From Cryptosporangium minutisporangium (GTDB taxonomy: Bacteria > Actinomycetota > Actinomycetes > Mycobacteriales > Cryptosporangiaceae), in assembly GCF_039536245.1 (NCBI RefSeq), contig NZ_BAAAYN010000048.1:97733-161732 (forward strand): a stretch of 64,000 nucleotides of DNA. The letters are read 5' to 3'. Shown in pieces: positions 35,326 to 45,744 of the stretch. Under the pieces are notes generated by a model. The model worked only from the letters and a program-made list of their open reading frames with translations, did no database searches and was not told where the DNA came from. The stretch's first letter is position 1. Each line of letters opens with the position of its first letter. The position numbers and the translations under genes are program-made.

Positions 35326-36840
35326 ATGAGTGAGCTGACCGACGAAACGGTCCGCGCCGACCTGATCGAGCAGGCCGCGACGATCATCGCGCGCTACCCG
35401 GAGGGGCGGTCCCGTTCCGCGCTGCTGCCGATGCTGCACCTGGTGCAGTCGGTGGACGGGTACGTGAGCCCGGCCGGGATCGCGTTCTGCGCCGAGCAGC
35501 TCGGGATCACCAAGGCCGAGGTGGCCGCGGTCGCGACGTTCTACACGATGTACAAGCGCCGCCCGACCGGCGAGTACTTGGTGAGCGTCTGCACCAACAC
35601 GATGTGCGGTGTGCTCGGCGGAGACAAGGCGTACGAAGCGCTCTCGGCCTATCTCGAGGTGGGGCACGACCAGACCACCGAGGACGGCCGGATCACGCTG
35701 GAGCACGCCGAGTGCCTCGCGGCGTGCGACTACGCGCCGGTGATGACCGTCAACTACGAGTACTTCGACCAGGTGGACGCCGAGTCGGCGCTCACCCTGG
35801 TGAAGCAGCTCCAGGACGGTGAGCGGCCGATGCCGACGCGCGGTGCGCGGCTCTGCTCGTTCAAGGAGATGTCGCGCCAGTTGGCGGGGTTCGCCGAGGC
35901 GCGGAACGGCGCGGTCGCCGATCCGATGACGAACGTCGAGCCGACGGTGGCGGGGAACCGGATCGCGGAGGAGCGCGGGGTGAGCGTCCCGGGCTTCTTC
36001 CCGAACACTCCGATCCCGAAGAAGGCCGAGAAGGACGCGAAGCCCACTCCGACCAAGGCCGCCCCCAAGCCGGCCGCGGCGCCGGCCGAGAAGGCGGCTG
36101 CCGCCGTCACGTCCGAGGGCCCGAAGAGCGCCGAGCCGCCCGCCGCGGTCGCGGCGAGCAGCGCGCCCGCCACCCCGACCGAGGACGCCAAGCCCGCGGT
36201 GGCCGCCGCAGCCGCAAGTGCTCCTCCCGCGGCGGAGCCGCCCGCGGCGATCATTCCGGCCGAGGGCAAGGCCGCCGACGCCCCGGCAACGGACGCCGCT
36301 CCGGCGGATGCCGCTGCGACGCCCCCCGCCAAGGCGCCGGGTCGGAAGGCGCCCGGCCGCAAAGCCACGGGTCCGGTAGCCGGGTCCACGCCGGCCACCG
36401 CCAAGGACTCCGGCGCCGACCAGCCCGCCGAACCTGCGGCGTCGAGTGGCGAAAACGCCGGCTCCGCGGCGTCCGACGAGAACGAAACGGCGGAGAAGCC
36501 CGCCCCGCGCCCGCGCCGTCGCAGCGGGCCGTTGGTGTCGGCCACGGCCGAGCCGGCCAAGCGCCGGCCGGGCAACAAGGCCCCGGCGAAGCGGGGCGGT
36601 ACCCGCCGCCCCACGAACCGCGACCCCAACACCGAACGGTCGGCGCCGGCGGTCGAGCAGGCCGACGCCACCCCGACTCGGCCCACGACCGAGCCGAAGA
36701 TCGAGGACACGACCACCCCGACCGAGCCGGCCGAGACCTCGCCGACGGTCCCGGAGCCGTCCGCCGACTCCAAGCCGGCCGGGGACGCGCCGCCGGCTGA
36801 CCCGAGGTCGGAGAACACCACCGAGGGGAACGACAAATGA
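35326..36840 (+). CDS. nuoE: NADH-quinone oxidoreductase subunit E with long disordered tail
   Basis: Residues 1 to about 227 are a normal 24-kDa subunit with the [2Fe-2S] N1a ligands in SVCTNTMCGVLGG and EHAECLAACDYAPV. Residues ~228-504 are an extension rich in Ala, Pro, Lys and Glu, with KAPGRKAPGRKATG-type repeats and an acidic Pro/Thr/Glu C-terminus. The whole 504-aa frame is open and ends in an ATGA overlap with nuoF, so the tail is not a frameshift artefact. Typical NuoE proteins are about 160-250 aa. The tail's role is unknown. Confidence 0.94.
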   Translation: MSELTDETVRADLIEQAATIIARYPEGRSRSALLPMLHLVQSVDGYVSPAGIAFCAEQLGITKAEVAAVATFYTMYKRRPTGEYLVSVCTNTMCGVLGGDKAYEALSAYLEVGHDQTTEDGRITLEHAECLAACDYAPVMTVNYEYFDQVDAESALTLVKQLQDGERPMPTRGARLCSFKEMSRQLAGFAEARNGAVADPMTNVEPTVAGNRIAEERGVSVPGFFPNTPIPKKAEKDAKPTPTKAAPKPAAAPAEKAAAAVTSEGPKSAEPPAAVAASSAPATPTEDAKPAVAAAAASAPPAAEPPAAIIPAEGKAADAPATDAAPADAAATPPAKAPGRKAPGRKATGPVAGSTPATAKDSGADQPAEPAASSGENAGSAASDENETAEKPAPRPRRRSGPLVSATAEPAKRRPGNKAPAKRGGTRRPTNRDPNTERSAPAVEQADATPTRPTTEPKIEDTTTPTEPAETSPTVPEPSADSKPAGDAPPADPRSENTTEGNDK

Positions 36841-38144
36841 GCGAGCGCGAAGTCCTCACCCCGGTCCTCACCAAGCGCTGGCTCTCGCCCGAGGCCTGGA
36901 AGATCTCGGTCTACGAGCGCCTGGACGGCTACGCCGCCCTGCGCAAGGCGATCAAGGCCCATCCGGACGACTTGATCCAGATGGTCAAGGACTCCGGCCT
37001 CCGCGGTCGCGGCGGTGCCGGCTTCCCGACCGGTCTGAAGTGGGGATTCATCCCGCAGGGCGACGGCAAGCCGCACTACCTCGTGGTGAACGCCGACGAG
37101 GGGGAGCCCGGCACCTGCAAGGACCTGCCGTACATGATGGCCGACCCGCACGGCCTCGTGGAGGGAATCGTCATCGCGGCGTACGCCATCCGGGCGAACT
37201 TCGCAGCCATCTACATCCGTGGTGAAGCCGTGCACGCCGCCCGCCGGCTGCGCAACGCGGTGAACGAGGCCTACGCCCGCGGCTACCTCGGCCGCAACAT
37301 CCTCGGCAGCGGCTTCGACCTCGAACTCGTCGTCCACTCCGGCGCCGGCGCCTACATCTGTGGCGAGGAAACCGCGCTCCTCGACTCGCTCGAGGGCTAC
37401 CGCGGCCAGCCGCGGCTCAAGCCGCCGTTCCCCGCGGTCGCCGGCCTCTACGGCGGTCCGACCGTCGTGAACAACGTCGAGACGATCGCGAGCGTGCCGT
37501 ACATCGTGCTCGGCGGCGCCGAGTGGTGGAAGTCGATGGGCACCGAGAAGTCGCCCGGGCCGAAGATCTACTCGATCTCCGGACGGGTGAACCGCCCAGG
37601 TCAGTACGAGTGCTCGCTCGGCATCACGCTGCGCGAGCTGCTCGAACTCGCCGGCGGCATGAAGGAAGGCCACCAGCTCCGGTTCTGGACGCCTGGCGGC
37701 TCCTCGACGCCGCTGTTCACCGCCGAGCACCTGGACGTCCCGCTCGACTTCGAGGGCGCGGCCGCCGCCGGGTCGATGCTCGGCACCACCGCCGTGCAGA
37801 TCTTCAGCGACCAGGATTGTCCGGTCTACGCGACCTACCGCTGGATCGCGTTCTACGCCCACGAGTCGTGCGGCAAGTGCACACCGTGCCGCGAGGGCAA
37901 CTACTGGATGGTCCAGGTGCTGCGCCGGATCCTGTCCGGCCAGGGCACCAAGGCCGACCTGGACACGCTCCTCGACACCTGCGACAACATTTTCGGCCGG
38001 TCGTTCTGCGCGCTCGGCGACGGTGCGACCAGCCCGGTCACGTCGTCGCTGAAGTACTTCCGCGACGACTACCTCGACTACATCGAGGGCCGCAAGGCGC
38101 CGTACTTCTCCGCCGAACAGGCCGCCCTCGCCGGAGCGCACTGA
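36837..38144 (+). CDS. nuoF: NADH-quinone oxidoreductase subunit F
   Basis: This 435-aa subunit carries the NADH/FMN glycine-rich segment [16 protein letters not shown], the FMN-site [13 protein letters not shown] and the N3 [4Fe-4S] ligands in [13 protein letters not shown] plus a later Cys. It accepts hydride from NADH. The ATG overlaps the nuoE stop. Confidence 0.97.
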   Translation: MSEREVLTPVLTKRWLSPEAWKISVYERLDGYAALRKAIKAHPDDLIQMVKDSGLRGRGGAGFPTGLKWGFIPQGDGKPHYLVVNADEGEPGTCKDLPYMMADPHGLVEGIVIAAYAIRANFAAIYIRGEAVHAARRLRNAVNEAYARGYLGRNILGSGFDLELVVHSGAGAYICGEETALLDSLEGYRGQPRLKPPFPAVAGLYGGPTVVNNVETIASVPYIVLGGAEWWKSMGTEKSPGPKIYSISGRVNRPGQYECSLGITLRELLELAGGMKEGHQLRFWTPGGSSTPLFTAEHLDVPLDFEGAAAAGSMLGTTAVQIFSDQDCPVYATYRWIAFYAHESCGKCTPCREGNYWMVQVLRRILSGQGTKADLDTLLDTCDNIFGRSFCALGDGATSPVTSSLKYFRDDYLDYIEGRKAPYFSAEQAALAGAH

Positions 38145-40750
38145 TGACGATCGCACCCGAACAGAAAGCGGCCGTGGAGACGGTCACGCTCACGATCGAC
38201 GGATTGAGCGTCACCGTCCCCAAGGGAACGCTGATCATCCGGGCAGCCGAGGAGCTGGGGATCCAGATCCCGCGCTTCTGCGACCACCCGTTGCTCGACC
38301 CGGTCGGCGCCTGCCGTCAGTGCATCGTCGAGGTCGAGGGCCAGCGCAAGCCGGTCGCGAGCTGCACCGCCGCCGTCACGCCCGACATGGTGGTCAAGAC
38401 GCAGCTCACCAGCCCGGTGGCGGAGAAGGCACAGCGCGGGACGCTCGAACTGCTGCTGATCAACCACCCGCTCGACTGCCCGGTCTGCGACAAGGGCGGC
38501 GAGTGCCCCCTGCAGAACCAGGCGATGAGCAACGGGGCCGCCGAGTCGCGGTTCCGCGACGTCAAGCGGACGTACCCGAAGCCGCTGGCGATCTCGTCCC
38601 AGGTGCTGCTCGACCGGGAGCGTTGCGTGCTGTGCGCGCGCTGCACCCGGTTCTCCAAGCAGGTGGCCGGTGACCCGTTCATCGAGCTGCTGGAGCGGTC
38701 CGCGCTGGAGCAGGTCGGCATCGCGTCCGACGAGCCGTTCCAGTCCTACTTCTCCGGCAACACCGTGCAGATCTGTCCGGTCGGTGCGCTGACCGGCGCC
38801 GCGTACCGGTTCCGGGCCCGCCCATTCGACCTGGTCTCGACGCCTTCGGTGTGCGAACACTGCGCGTCGGGCTGTGCGCTGCGGACGGACTGGCGTCGCG
38901 GCAAGGTGCTCCGTCGGCTGGCCGGCGAGGACCCGGCCGTCAACGAGGAGTGGAACTGCGACAAGGGCCGCTGGGCGTTCACGTACGCGACCGGTAAGGC
39001 CCGTTTGACCCAGCCGCTGGTGCGCAACACCGCCGGTGAACTGGAGCCGGTGTCGTGGAGCGAGGCGTTCTCGGTCGCGGCGCGCGGCCTGTCGGCCGCG
39101 CGTGAGGCCGGGGGCGTCGGCGTGCTGCCGGGTGGCCGTCTCACCTATGAGGACGCGTACGCGTACGCGAAGTTCGCCCGGGTGGCACTGGGCACCAACG
39201 ACGTGGACTTTCGGGCACGGCCGCACTCGAACGAAGAGGCGCTGTTCCTCGGGGCGCACGTCGCCGGTCGCGGCCTCGGCCCGACCTACGCGGACCTGGA
39301 GAACGCACCCGCTGTCCTGCTGGTCGCGTTCGAGCCGGAGGAGGAGTCGCCGATCGTCTTCCTCCGCCTGCGCAAGGCGTGGCGGAAGCGGGGCGCTCGG
39401 GTCTGGTCCGTGGCGCCGCTGGCGACCCGCGGACTCGACAAGCTCGGCGGGACGCTGATCCAGGCGACGCCGGGTGCCGAGCCCAAGGTGCTCGACGCGC
39501 TGCGCGCCGGCGAACTGGCCGGCCTGACGTCGTTGTCGGAAGCCCTGCGGACGCCGGGTGCGGTGATCCTGGTCGGTGAGCGGGCGGCGGGGATCCGCGG
39601 TGCCTACTCGGCCGCGTCGCTGCTGGCGCTGAACACCGGGGCGACGCTCGGCTGGGTGCCGCGGCGCGCCGGTGAGCGCGGTGCGGTCGAGGCCGGTGCA
39701 CTGCCGACACTGCTGCCCGGGGGCCGTCAGGTGACGTCGCTGGCCGGTCGGTCGGCGGTGGAGACCGCGTGGGGCGCGTCCGTGCCCGACACCCCGGGAC
39801 GCTCGACCGGCGAAATGCTCGCCGCGGCCGCCGACGGGACGCTGGGCGGGCTGGTGGTCGGCGGCGTCGACCCCGACGACATGCCGGACCCGGTGGCCGC
39901 GCGGGCCGCCCTGGAGGCGGCGTCGTTCGTCGTCTCGCTGGAGGTACGTCGCTCGGCGGTGACCGACTACGCGGACGTCGTCTTCCCGGTCGCTCCGGTG
40001 ACCGAGAAGGGCGGCAGCTTCGTCAACTGGGAAGGCCGCGTGCGCCCGTTCGGGCTCACGCTCCAGGGCACCGGTGCGCTCTCCGACGCGCGCGTGTTGA
40101 ACACGCTCGCGGACGAGCTCGGCGCGTACCTGGGGGCGTCGTCCACCGAGGCCGTGCTCGCCGAGATCACCGCGCTGGGCGCCGCAGGCCCGGACGTCGA
40201 CCCGCCACCGTCACCGATGGAGCCGGCCGCGCCGCGGGTCAGCCCCGGCGACGGCGAGGCCGTCCTGGCGACCTGGAGCCACCTGCTGGACCTGGGCACG
40301 CTGCAGGACGGCGAGGAGCACCTCGCGGGCACCGCGAAGCCGGCGTTCGCGCACCTCTCGCCGGGCACCGCCGCCGAGCTCGGGGTCCGGCCCGGGGCGC
40401 ACATCCTGGTCTCCACCGATCGGGGCGCGATCCAGCTCCCGGTCGCGATCACCGAGATGCCCGACCGCGTCGTGTGGGTTCCGACGAACTCGGCCGACTC
40501 GCGGGTACGGCCGACGCTTGGCGTGGGGGCCGGTGACCTGGTGCGGATCACTGCCGGCTCGGCCACCGGTGTGGCACCCGGGGAAGTGTCGGGGGTTCCT
40601 GGCAGTGTCCCTGCCGGCAGTGTTCCGGCGGACGGGGGCCTGGGAGACGTCGAGGCCCGCGCCACCAGTGACGGTGGCGACCCGGCCGACGGCGGCCGAC
40701 CGGCCGTCGATTCGGACGGAGCGGCTGTATCCGAAGGGGGCGAGGGCTGA
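38144..40750 (+). CDS. nuoG: NADH-quinone oxidoreductase subunit G
   Basis: This 868-aa subunit has the N-terminal [2Fe-2S] ligands in [17 protein letters not shown], the N5/N4 ligands in [27 protein letters not shown] and CPVGAL, and an extra N7-type [11 protein letters not shown] cluster. A molybdopterin-oxidoreductase-like domain follows. The C-terminal ~60 residues are Gly/Asp/Ala-rich and likely disordered. ATG shares its A with the nuoF stop. Confidence 0.96.
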   Translation: MTIAPEQKAAVETVTLTIDGLSVTVPKGTLIIRAAEELGIQIPRFCDHPLLDPVGACRQCIVEVEGQRKPVASCTAAVTPDMVVKTQLTSPVAEKAQRGTLELLLINHPLDCPVCDKGGECPLQNQAMSNGAAESRFRDVKRTYPKPLAISSQVLLDRERCVLCARCTRFSKQVAGDPFIELLERSALEQVGIASDEPFQSYFSGNTVQICPVGALTGAAYRFRARPFDLVSTPSVCEHCASGCALRTDWRRGKVLRRLAGEDPAVNEEWNCDKGRWAFTYATGKARLTQPLVRNTAGELEPVSWSEAFSVAARGLSAAREAGGVGVLPGGRLTYEDAYAYAKFARVALGTNDVDFRARPHSNEEALFLGAHVAGRGLGPTYADLENAPAVLLVAFEPEEESPIVFLRLRKAWRKRGARVWSVAPLATRGLDKLGGTLIQATPGAEPKVLDALRAGELAGLTSLSEALRTPGAVILVGERAAGIRGAYSAASLLALNTGATLGWVPRRAGERGAVEAGALPTLLPGGRQVTSLAGRSAVETAWGASVPDTPGRSTGEMLAAAADGTLGGLVVGGVDPDDMPDPVAARAALEAASFVVSLEVRRSAVTDYADVVFPVAPVTEKGGSFVNWEGRVRPFGLTLQGTGALSDARVLNTLADELGAYLGASSTEAVLAEITALGAAGPDVDPPPSPMEPAAPRVSPGDGEAVLATWSHLLDLGTLQDGEEHLAGTAKPAFAHLSPGTAAELGVRPGAHILVSTDRGAIQLPVAITEMPDRVVWVPTNSADSRVRPTLGVGAGDLVRITAGSATGVAPGEVSGVPGSVPAGSVPADGGLGDVEARATSDGGDPADGGRPAVDSDGAAVSEGGEG

Positions 40751-42114
40751 TGGACGCGCAGGCGGTGCTGGCAGCCGTTGAGCCGGCCGCGGTCGGCAAC
40801 GACCCGTGGTGGCTGGTCCTCGCGAAGATCATCGCGACGTTCGCGATCCTCGTCGTGCTGGTGCTGTTCGCGATCGTCGCCGAGCGGAAGATCATCGGCT
40901 ACATGCAGGTGCGGCCGGGGCCCAACCGGGTCGGGCCGTGGGGCACGCTGCAGAGTCTCGCCGACGGCATCAAGCTGGCGTTCAAGGAAGACATCATCCC
41001 GACCGCCGCCGACAAGGTGGTCTACGTCCTCGCGCCGATCATCTCCGCGATCGTCGCCCTCGTCGCGTTCGCGGTGATCCCGCTGGGCCCGAACGTCTCG
41101 GTGTTCGGGCACACGACGGCGCTGCAGCTCACCGACTTGCCGGTCGGCGTCCTGTACATCCTGGCCTGCTCGTCGCTCGGGGTGTACGGCATCGTGCTCG
41201 CCGGATGGGCGTCCGGGTCGACGTATCCCCTGCTCGGTGGCTTGCGGTCGGCGGCACAGATGATCTCGTACGAGGTCGCGATGGGCCTGTCGATCGTGCC
41301 GGTGTTCCTCACCGCCGGATCGCTGTCCACCAGCGAGATCGTCGGGGCGCAGGAGCAGACCTGGTTCCTGTTCACGCTGCTGCCGAGCTTCGTCGTCTAC
41401 TCGATCTCGGTGGTCGGCGAGACGAACCGCGCCCCGTTCGACCTGCCCGAGGCCGAGGGTGAGCTGGTCGGTGGTTTCCACACCGAGTATTCGTCGCTGA
41501 AGTTCGCGATGTTCTTCCTCGCCGAGTACGTGAACATGGTGACGGTGTCCGCGCTCTGCGCGACGTTGTTCCTTGGCGGCTGGCGGGCTCCGTTCGGCAT
41601 CGGCACGATCTGGCCGGGCGCGAACGAGAACTGGTGGCCGGTGCTCTGGTTCATGCTCAAGGTGCTCGCCGCGCTGTTCGTCTTCGTCTGGCTGCGGGGT
41701 TCGCTGCCGCGGCTGCGCTACGACCAGTTCATGCACTTCGGCTGGAAGGTCCTGGTGCCGATCAGCCTGGTCTGGGTGCTGCTGGTCGCCGCGATGAACA
41801 CGCTCCGCCGCGAGCTGGACTTCTCGACCCGCGACGTGATGATCGCGGTCGGCGTGGTGCTGCTGGCCGTGCTGGCGCTGAGCCTGCTGGTGCCCGAGCG
41901 GACGAAGAAGGAAGTCGACGCCCGCGACCCCAACCCGCACTCCGACTTCCCGGTGCCACCGCTCGACTTGGTGGTCCCGCCGTCACCGCGGCTCAGGCCG
42001 CAGGTCCCGGCGAAGGTCGGCGGCGGTGCCGACGGCAGCAGCGGCGAGGACTCTCCGGCCGACGCTCCGCCCTCCGAAGCATCCGGCGACACCACGACCG
42101 GCAAGGGGAACTGA
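40750..42114 (+). CDS. nuoH: NADH-quinone oxidoreductase subunit H
   Basis: This 454-aa membrane subunit has about eight to nine helices and the conserved [37 protein letters not shown] and [13 protein letters not shown] motifs lining the quinone site. About 60 C-terminal residues (Pro/Gly/Ser/Asp-rich) extend beyond the usual end. ATG overlaps the nuoG stop. Confidence 0.96.
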   Translation: MDAQAVLAAVEPAAVGNDPWWLVLAKIIATFAILVVLVLFAIVAERKIIGYMQVRPGPNRVGPWGTLQSLADGIKLAFKEDIIPTAADKVVYVLAPIISAIVALVAFAVIPLGPNVSVFGHTTALQLTDLPVGVLYILACSSLGVYGIVLAGWASGSTYPLLGGLRSAAQMISYEVAMGLSIVPVFLTAGSLSTSEIVGAQEQTWFLFTLLPSFVVYSISVVGETNRAPFDLPEAEGELVGGFHTEYSSLKFAMFFLAEYVNMVTVSALCATLFLGGWRAPFGIGTIWPGANENWWPVLWFMLKVLAALFVFVWLRGSLPRLRYDQFMHFGWKVLVPISLVWVLLVAAMNTLRRELDFSTRDVMIAVGVVLLAVLALSLLVPERTKKEVDARDPNPHSDFPVPPLDLVVPPSPRLRPQVPAKVGGGADGSSGEDSPADAPPSEASGDTTTGKGN

Positions 42115-42115
42115 C

Positions 42116-42673
42116 ATGTTCGACTCCGTCAAAGGCTTCGGGCTGACGTTCTCGACGATGTTCAAGAAGCGGGTGACGATCAAGTACCCGGACGCCCCGC
42201 AGCCCGGTACGCCGCGCTACCACGGTCGGCACGTGCTCAACCGGCACCCGGACGGGCTGGAGAAGTGCGTCGGGTGCGAGCTCTGCGCCTGGGCCTGCCC
42301 GGCCGACGCGATCTACGTCGAGGGCGGCGACAACACCGAGGAAGCCCGCTACTCGCCGGGTGAGCGGTACGGCGCGGTCTACCAGATCAACTACGCCCGC
42401 TGCATCTTCTGCGGGCTGTGCATCGAGGCCTGTCCGACGCGGTCGCTGACCATGTCGAACACCTACGAGCTGGCCAGCGACAGCCGGGCCGACCTCATCT
42501 ACACGAAGGAGCAGCTGATGGCGCCGCTGCTGCCCGGGATGGAGGCGCCCCCGCACGCCATGCGGCTGGGCGAGAACGAGACCGACTACTACGTGCAGGG
42601 CCCGACCAACCCGGGTGCGTCGGCCGGTGCCGAGCGGCCGGAAGGGTCGGAGCCGAAGGAGGTCGTCCGGTGA
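42116..42673 (+). CDS. nuoI: NADH-quinone oxidoreductase subunit I
   Basis: This 185-aa subunit has two [4Fe-4S] ferredoxin motifs, [16 protein letters not shown] and [16 protein letters not shown], holding clusters N6a and N6b. ATG 42116 follows the nuoH stop by 1 nt. The C-terminal ~25 residues are Gly/Glu/Ala-rich. Confidence 0.96.
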   Translation: MFDSVKGFGLTFSTMFKKRVTIKYPDAPQPGTPRYHGRHVLNRHPDGLEKCVGCELCAWACPADAIYVEGGDNTEEARYSPGERYGAVYQINYARCIFCGLCIEACPTRSLTMSNTYELASDSRADLIYTKEQLMAPLLPGMEAPPHAMRLGENETDYYVQGPTNPGASAGAERPEGSEPKEVVR

Positions 42674-43464
42674 GCACGCTTCAGGTGGCACTCGACGGGC
42701 TGACTGTGTTGTCCGCGGCGGCACCGGGCGATCCGCCCACCGGGGAGAAGGTCGCGTTCTGGGTCCTCGCCCCGATCGCGCTGGGCGGCGCGATCGGCAT
42801 GGTGCTGGCCCGTAACGCGATCCACTCGGCGCTGTTCCTGGTCTGCACGATGTTCAGCCTCGGCGTGTTCTACGTGCTCCAAGCCGGGCCGTTCATCGGC
42901 ATGGTGCAGATCATCGTCTACACCGGCGCGATCATGATCCTGTTCCTGTTCGTGCTGATGCTGGTCGGACGAGACTCGTCCGACTCGATCGTGGAGACGC
43001 TCCGGGGGCAGCGACTCGCCGCGGTGCTGCTCGGCATCGGCCTGGCTGCGCTGGTCACGACGGCTCTCTACCGCGCGCTCGGCGACGTGTCCGCCCGCGG
43101 TCTGGCGGAGACCAACGCGGCCGGCGGCGGGAACGTCGACTCGATCGCGGCGGTGCTGTTCACGCGGTACGTCTTCGCGTTCGAGGTCACCAGCGCGCTG
43201 CTGATCACCGCCGCGGTCGGCGCGATGATCCTGGCCCACATCGAGCGCGACAAGGCCGGCGTCCCCACCCAGCGCGAGCGGTCGCTCGCCCGGTTCCGGA
43301 AGGGCAACCACCCGGCTCCGAAGCCCGGCCCGGGTGTGTACGCGCTGTCGGACTCGGTGGCCACCCCCGGCCTGCTGCCCGACGGCACCCCGGCGGAAGG
43401 CAGCGTCGCGCCCTCGGTGGAGCGGCGTGAACTCGACAGCGGCCTGACCACTCCGAAGGGCTGA
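42670..43464 (+). CDS. nuoJ: NADH-quinone oxidoreductase subunit J
   Basis: This 264-aa subunit has five transmembrane helices with the typical [21 protein letters not shown] (helix 3). A soluble C-terminal tail of about 75 residues, Pro/Gly/Ser-rich, follows the last helix. GTG 42670 overlaps the nuoI stop. Confidence 0.95.
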   Translation: MSTLQVALDGLTVLSAAAPGDPPTGEKVAFWVLAPIALGGAIGMVLARNAIHSALFLVCTMFSLGVFYVLQAGPFIGMVQIIVYTGAIMILFLFVLMLVGRDSSDSIVETLRGQRLAAVLLGIGLAALVTTALYRALGDVSARGLAETNAAGGGNVDSIAAVLFTRYVFAFEVTSALLITAAVGAMILAHIERDKAGVPTQRERSLARFRKGNHPAPKPGPGVYALSDSVATPGLLPDGTPAEGSVAPSVERRELDSGLTTPKG

Positions 43465-43468
43465 GGGC

Positions 43469-43768
43469 GTGACACCTACCTACTACCTGCTGCTCTCCGC
43501 CGCGCTGTTCACGATCGGCGCGGTCGGCGTTCTGGTGCGCCGCAACGCGATCGTCGTGTTCATGTGCGTCGAGCTGATGCTGAACGCGGCCAACCTCACG
43601 CTGGTCACGTTCTCCCGGATCAACGGGACGCTGGACGGCCAGATCATGGCGTTCTTCGTGATGGTCGTGGCCGCGGCGGAGGTCGTCGTCGGGCTGGCGA
43701 TCATCATGTCGATCTTCCGCACCCGCCGGTCGGCCTCGGTCGACGACGCGAACCTGCTGAAGTACTGA
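43469..43768 (+). CDS. nuoK: NADH-quinone oxidoreductase subunit K
   Basis: This 99-aa subunit has three transmembrane helices with the conserved Glu in [13 protein letters not shown] and [19 protein letters not shown]. It is normal in size. GTG start, 4 nt after nuoJ. Confidence 0.96.
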   Translation: MTPTYYLLLSAALFTIGAVGVLVRRNAIVVFMCVELMLNAANLTLVTFSRINGTLDGQIMAFFVMVVAAAEVVVGLAIIMSIFRTRRSASVDDANLLKY

Positions 43769-43782
43769 GGAGATAAACCGCC

Positions 43783-45744
43783 GTGTCGCCACTCGCCGTC
43801 GAGTACGCAGAGCCGACGGGTTCGCTCTCTCTGATCTGGCTGCTGATCGCGCTGCCGCTGGTCGGCGCCACCGTGCTGTTCCTACTCGGACGCCGGGCCA
43901 ACGCCTGGGGCCACCTGCTCGGGTGTGCCACGGTCGGCATCGCGTTCGTGCTGGGCGTCGTCCAGTTCCTGCAGCTGCGGGGGCTCGACGGTGAGAGCCG
44001 GGAGATCTCCCAGCAGCTCTTCACGTTCATCGACGTCGGCTCGCTGAAGGTCGAGGCCGGGTTGCTCTACGACCCGCTCTCGTCGGTCTTCGTCCTGCTG
44101 ATCACCGGCGTCGGGTTCCTCATCCACGTGTACTCGATCGGGTACATGTCGCACGACGAGGGCCGGCGGCGCTTCTTCGCGATGCTGAACCTGTTCGTCG
44201 CCGCGATGTTGCTACTGGTACTCGGCGACAGCTTCGTCGCGCTCTACGTCGGCTGGGAAGGCGTCGGTCTGGCGTCGTACCTGCTGATCGCGTTCTGGTA
44301 CACCCGGCCGGAAGCCGCGACCGCGGCGAAGAAGGCATTCATCATGAACCGGGTCGGCGACGTCGGCCTGGCACTCGGCATCTTCCTGATGTTCGCGACG
44401 CTCGGCGAGACGTCGTTCGAGGGAGTCTTCTCCTCGGTCGACCAGCTTTCGTCGACGACGGTGACGATCCTGGCGCTGCTCCTGCTGCTGGGCGCCTGCG
44501 GTAAGTCGGGTCAGTTCCCGCTGCAGGCGTGGCTCCCGGACGCGATGGCCGGCCCGACCCCGGTGTCCGCGCTCATCCACGCCGCGACGATGGTGACCGC
44601 CGGCGTCTACCTGATCGCCCGGGCCCACCCGATCTACGACCTGTCCGAGACCGGCCAGCTCGTCGTCTGCTCGATCGGTGCGCTGACGCTGCTGATCGGG
44701 TGCATCATCGGCTGCGCCAAGGACGACATCAAGAAGGTCCTGGCGTACTCGACGGTGAGCCAGATCGGCTACATGTTCCTGGCCGTCGGGCTCGGCGGTG
44801 AGGCGTACGCGCTCGGCATCATCCACCTGCTCGCGCACGGCTTCTTCAAGGCCGGGCTGTTCCTGGGCGCCGGTTCGGTGATGCACGGGATGAACGATCA
44901 GGTCGACATCCGGCGGTTCGGCGGTCTGGCCAAGTACATGCCGATCACCGCCGTGACGTTCGGCCTCGGCTACCTGGCGATCATCGGTATCCCACCGCTC
45001 TCCGGGTTCTTCTCCAAGGATCCGATCATCGAGCACGCCTTCGACCGTCCGGGCTGGACCGGTTGGTTGTTCGGCGGGGCAGCGCTGCTCGGCGCCGGGC
45101 TGACCGCGTTCTACATGACGCGGCTGTTCGTGCTGACGTTCCTCGGTAAGCCGCGCTGGCCCACCGCGGAGGACGAGCAGCTCGGCGGGGCACCGCACCC
45201 GCACGAGTCGCCGCTGTCGATGACCGTGCCGATGATGCTGCTGGCCGTCGGATCGGTGGCCGGTGGTTTCCTGCTCACCCAGGGCGATCGCACCGTGCAC
45301 TGGCTCGAGCCGGTACTCGTCGGGGAGCCCGGCGGTGAGAGCGTCGCGGAGTCGGCGCACAAGATGGAGCCGATCGTGGTGACGTCCCTGGTCGTCCTGT
45401 TCTCGCTCGCCGGGGCAGCGCTGGCCTACCTGCTGTTCCGTCGCGGCACCGCCCAGGTGGAGCAGCCGGCCGGTCCGGTCGTGGTGGCCGCCCGTCGGAA
45501 CCTCTACGCGGACGCGTTCAACGAGGCCGTGTTCATGCGGCCTGGCCAGTGGCTCACCCGGGCGCTGGTGTACGTCGACAGCCGTGGGGTGGACGGGCTG
45601 GTCAACGGCCTGGCCGCCGCGGTGGGTGGCGGCTCCGGCCGGCTCCGCCGCCTGCAGACCGGCTTCGTCCGGTCGTATGCCCTGACGATGCTCGGAGGTG
45701 CGGTCGTGGTGCTGGCGTCGCTGCTGGTGGTGCGGCTCGGATGA
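43783..45744 (+). CDS. nuoL: NADH-quinone oxidoreductase subunit L
   Basis: This 653-aa antiporter-like subunit has WLPDAMAGPTPVSALIHAA, TMVTAGVYLIAR and KDDIKKVLAYSTVSQIGYM. It forms the distal proton channel and the lateral helix. The GTG start has GAGGAGAT upstream. The stop overlaps nuoM as ATGA. Confidence 0.96.
   Translation: MSPLAVEYAEPTGSLSLIWLLIALPLVGATVLFLLGRRANAWGHLLGCATVGIAFVLGVVQFLQLRGLDGESREISQQLFTFIDVGSLKVEAGLLYDPLSSVFVLLITGVGFLIHVYSIGYMSHDEGRRRFFAMLNLFVAAMLLLVLGDSFVALYVGWEGVGLASYLLIAFWYTRPEAATAAKKAFIMNRVGDVGLALGIFLMFATLGETSFEGVFSSVDQLSSTTVTILALLLLLGACGKSGQFPLQAWLPDAMAGPTPVSALIHAATMVTAGVYLIARAHPIYDLSETGQLVVCSIGALTLLIGCIIGCAKDDIKKVLAYSTVSQIGYMFLAVGLGGEAYALGIIHLLAHGFFKAGLFLGAGSVMHGMNDQVDIRRFGGLAKYMPITAVTFGLGYLAIIGIPPLSGFFSKDPIIEHAFDRPGWTGWLFGGAALLGAGLTAFYMTRLFVLTFLGKPRWPTAEDEQLGGAPHPHESPLSMTVPMMLLAVGSVAGGFLLTQGDRTVHWLEPVLVGEPGGESVAESAHKMEPIVVTSLVVLFSLAGAALAYLLFRRGTAQVEQPAGPVVVAARRNLYADAFNEAVFMRPGQWLTRALVYVDSRGVDGLVNGLAAAVGGGSGRLRRLQTGFVRSYALTMLGGAVVVLASLLVVRLG

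Noticed and set aside
35754..38156. 800-codon minus-strand frame across nuoE/nuoF
   Set aside because: Antisense to conserved complex I genes; an artefact of GC-rich codon usage.
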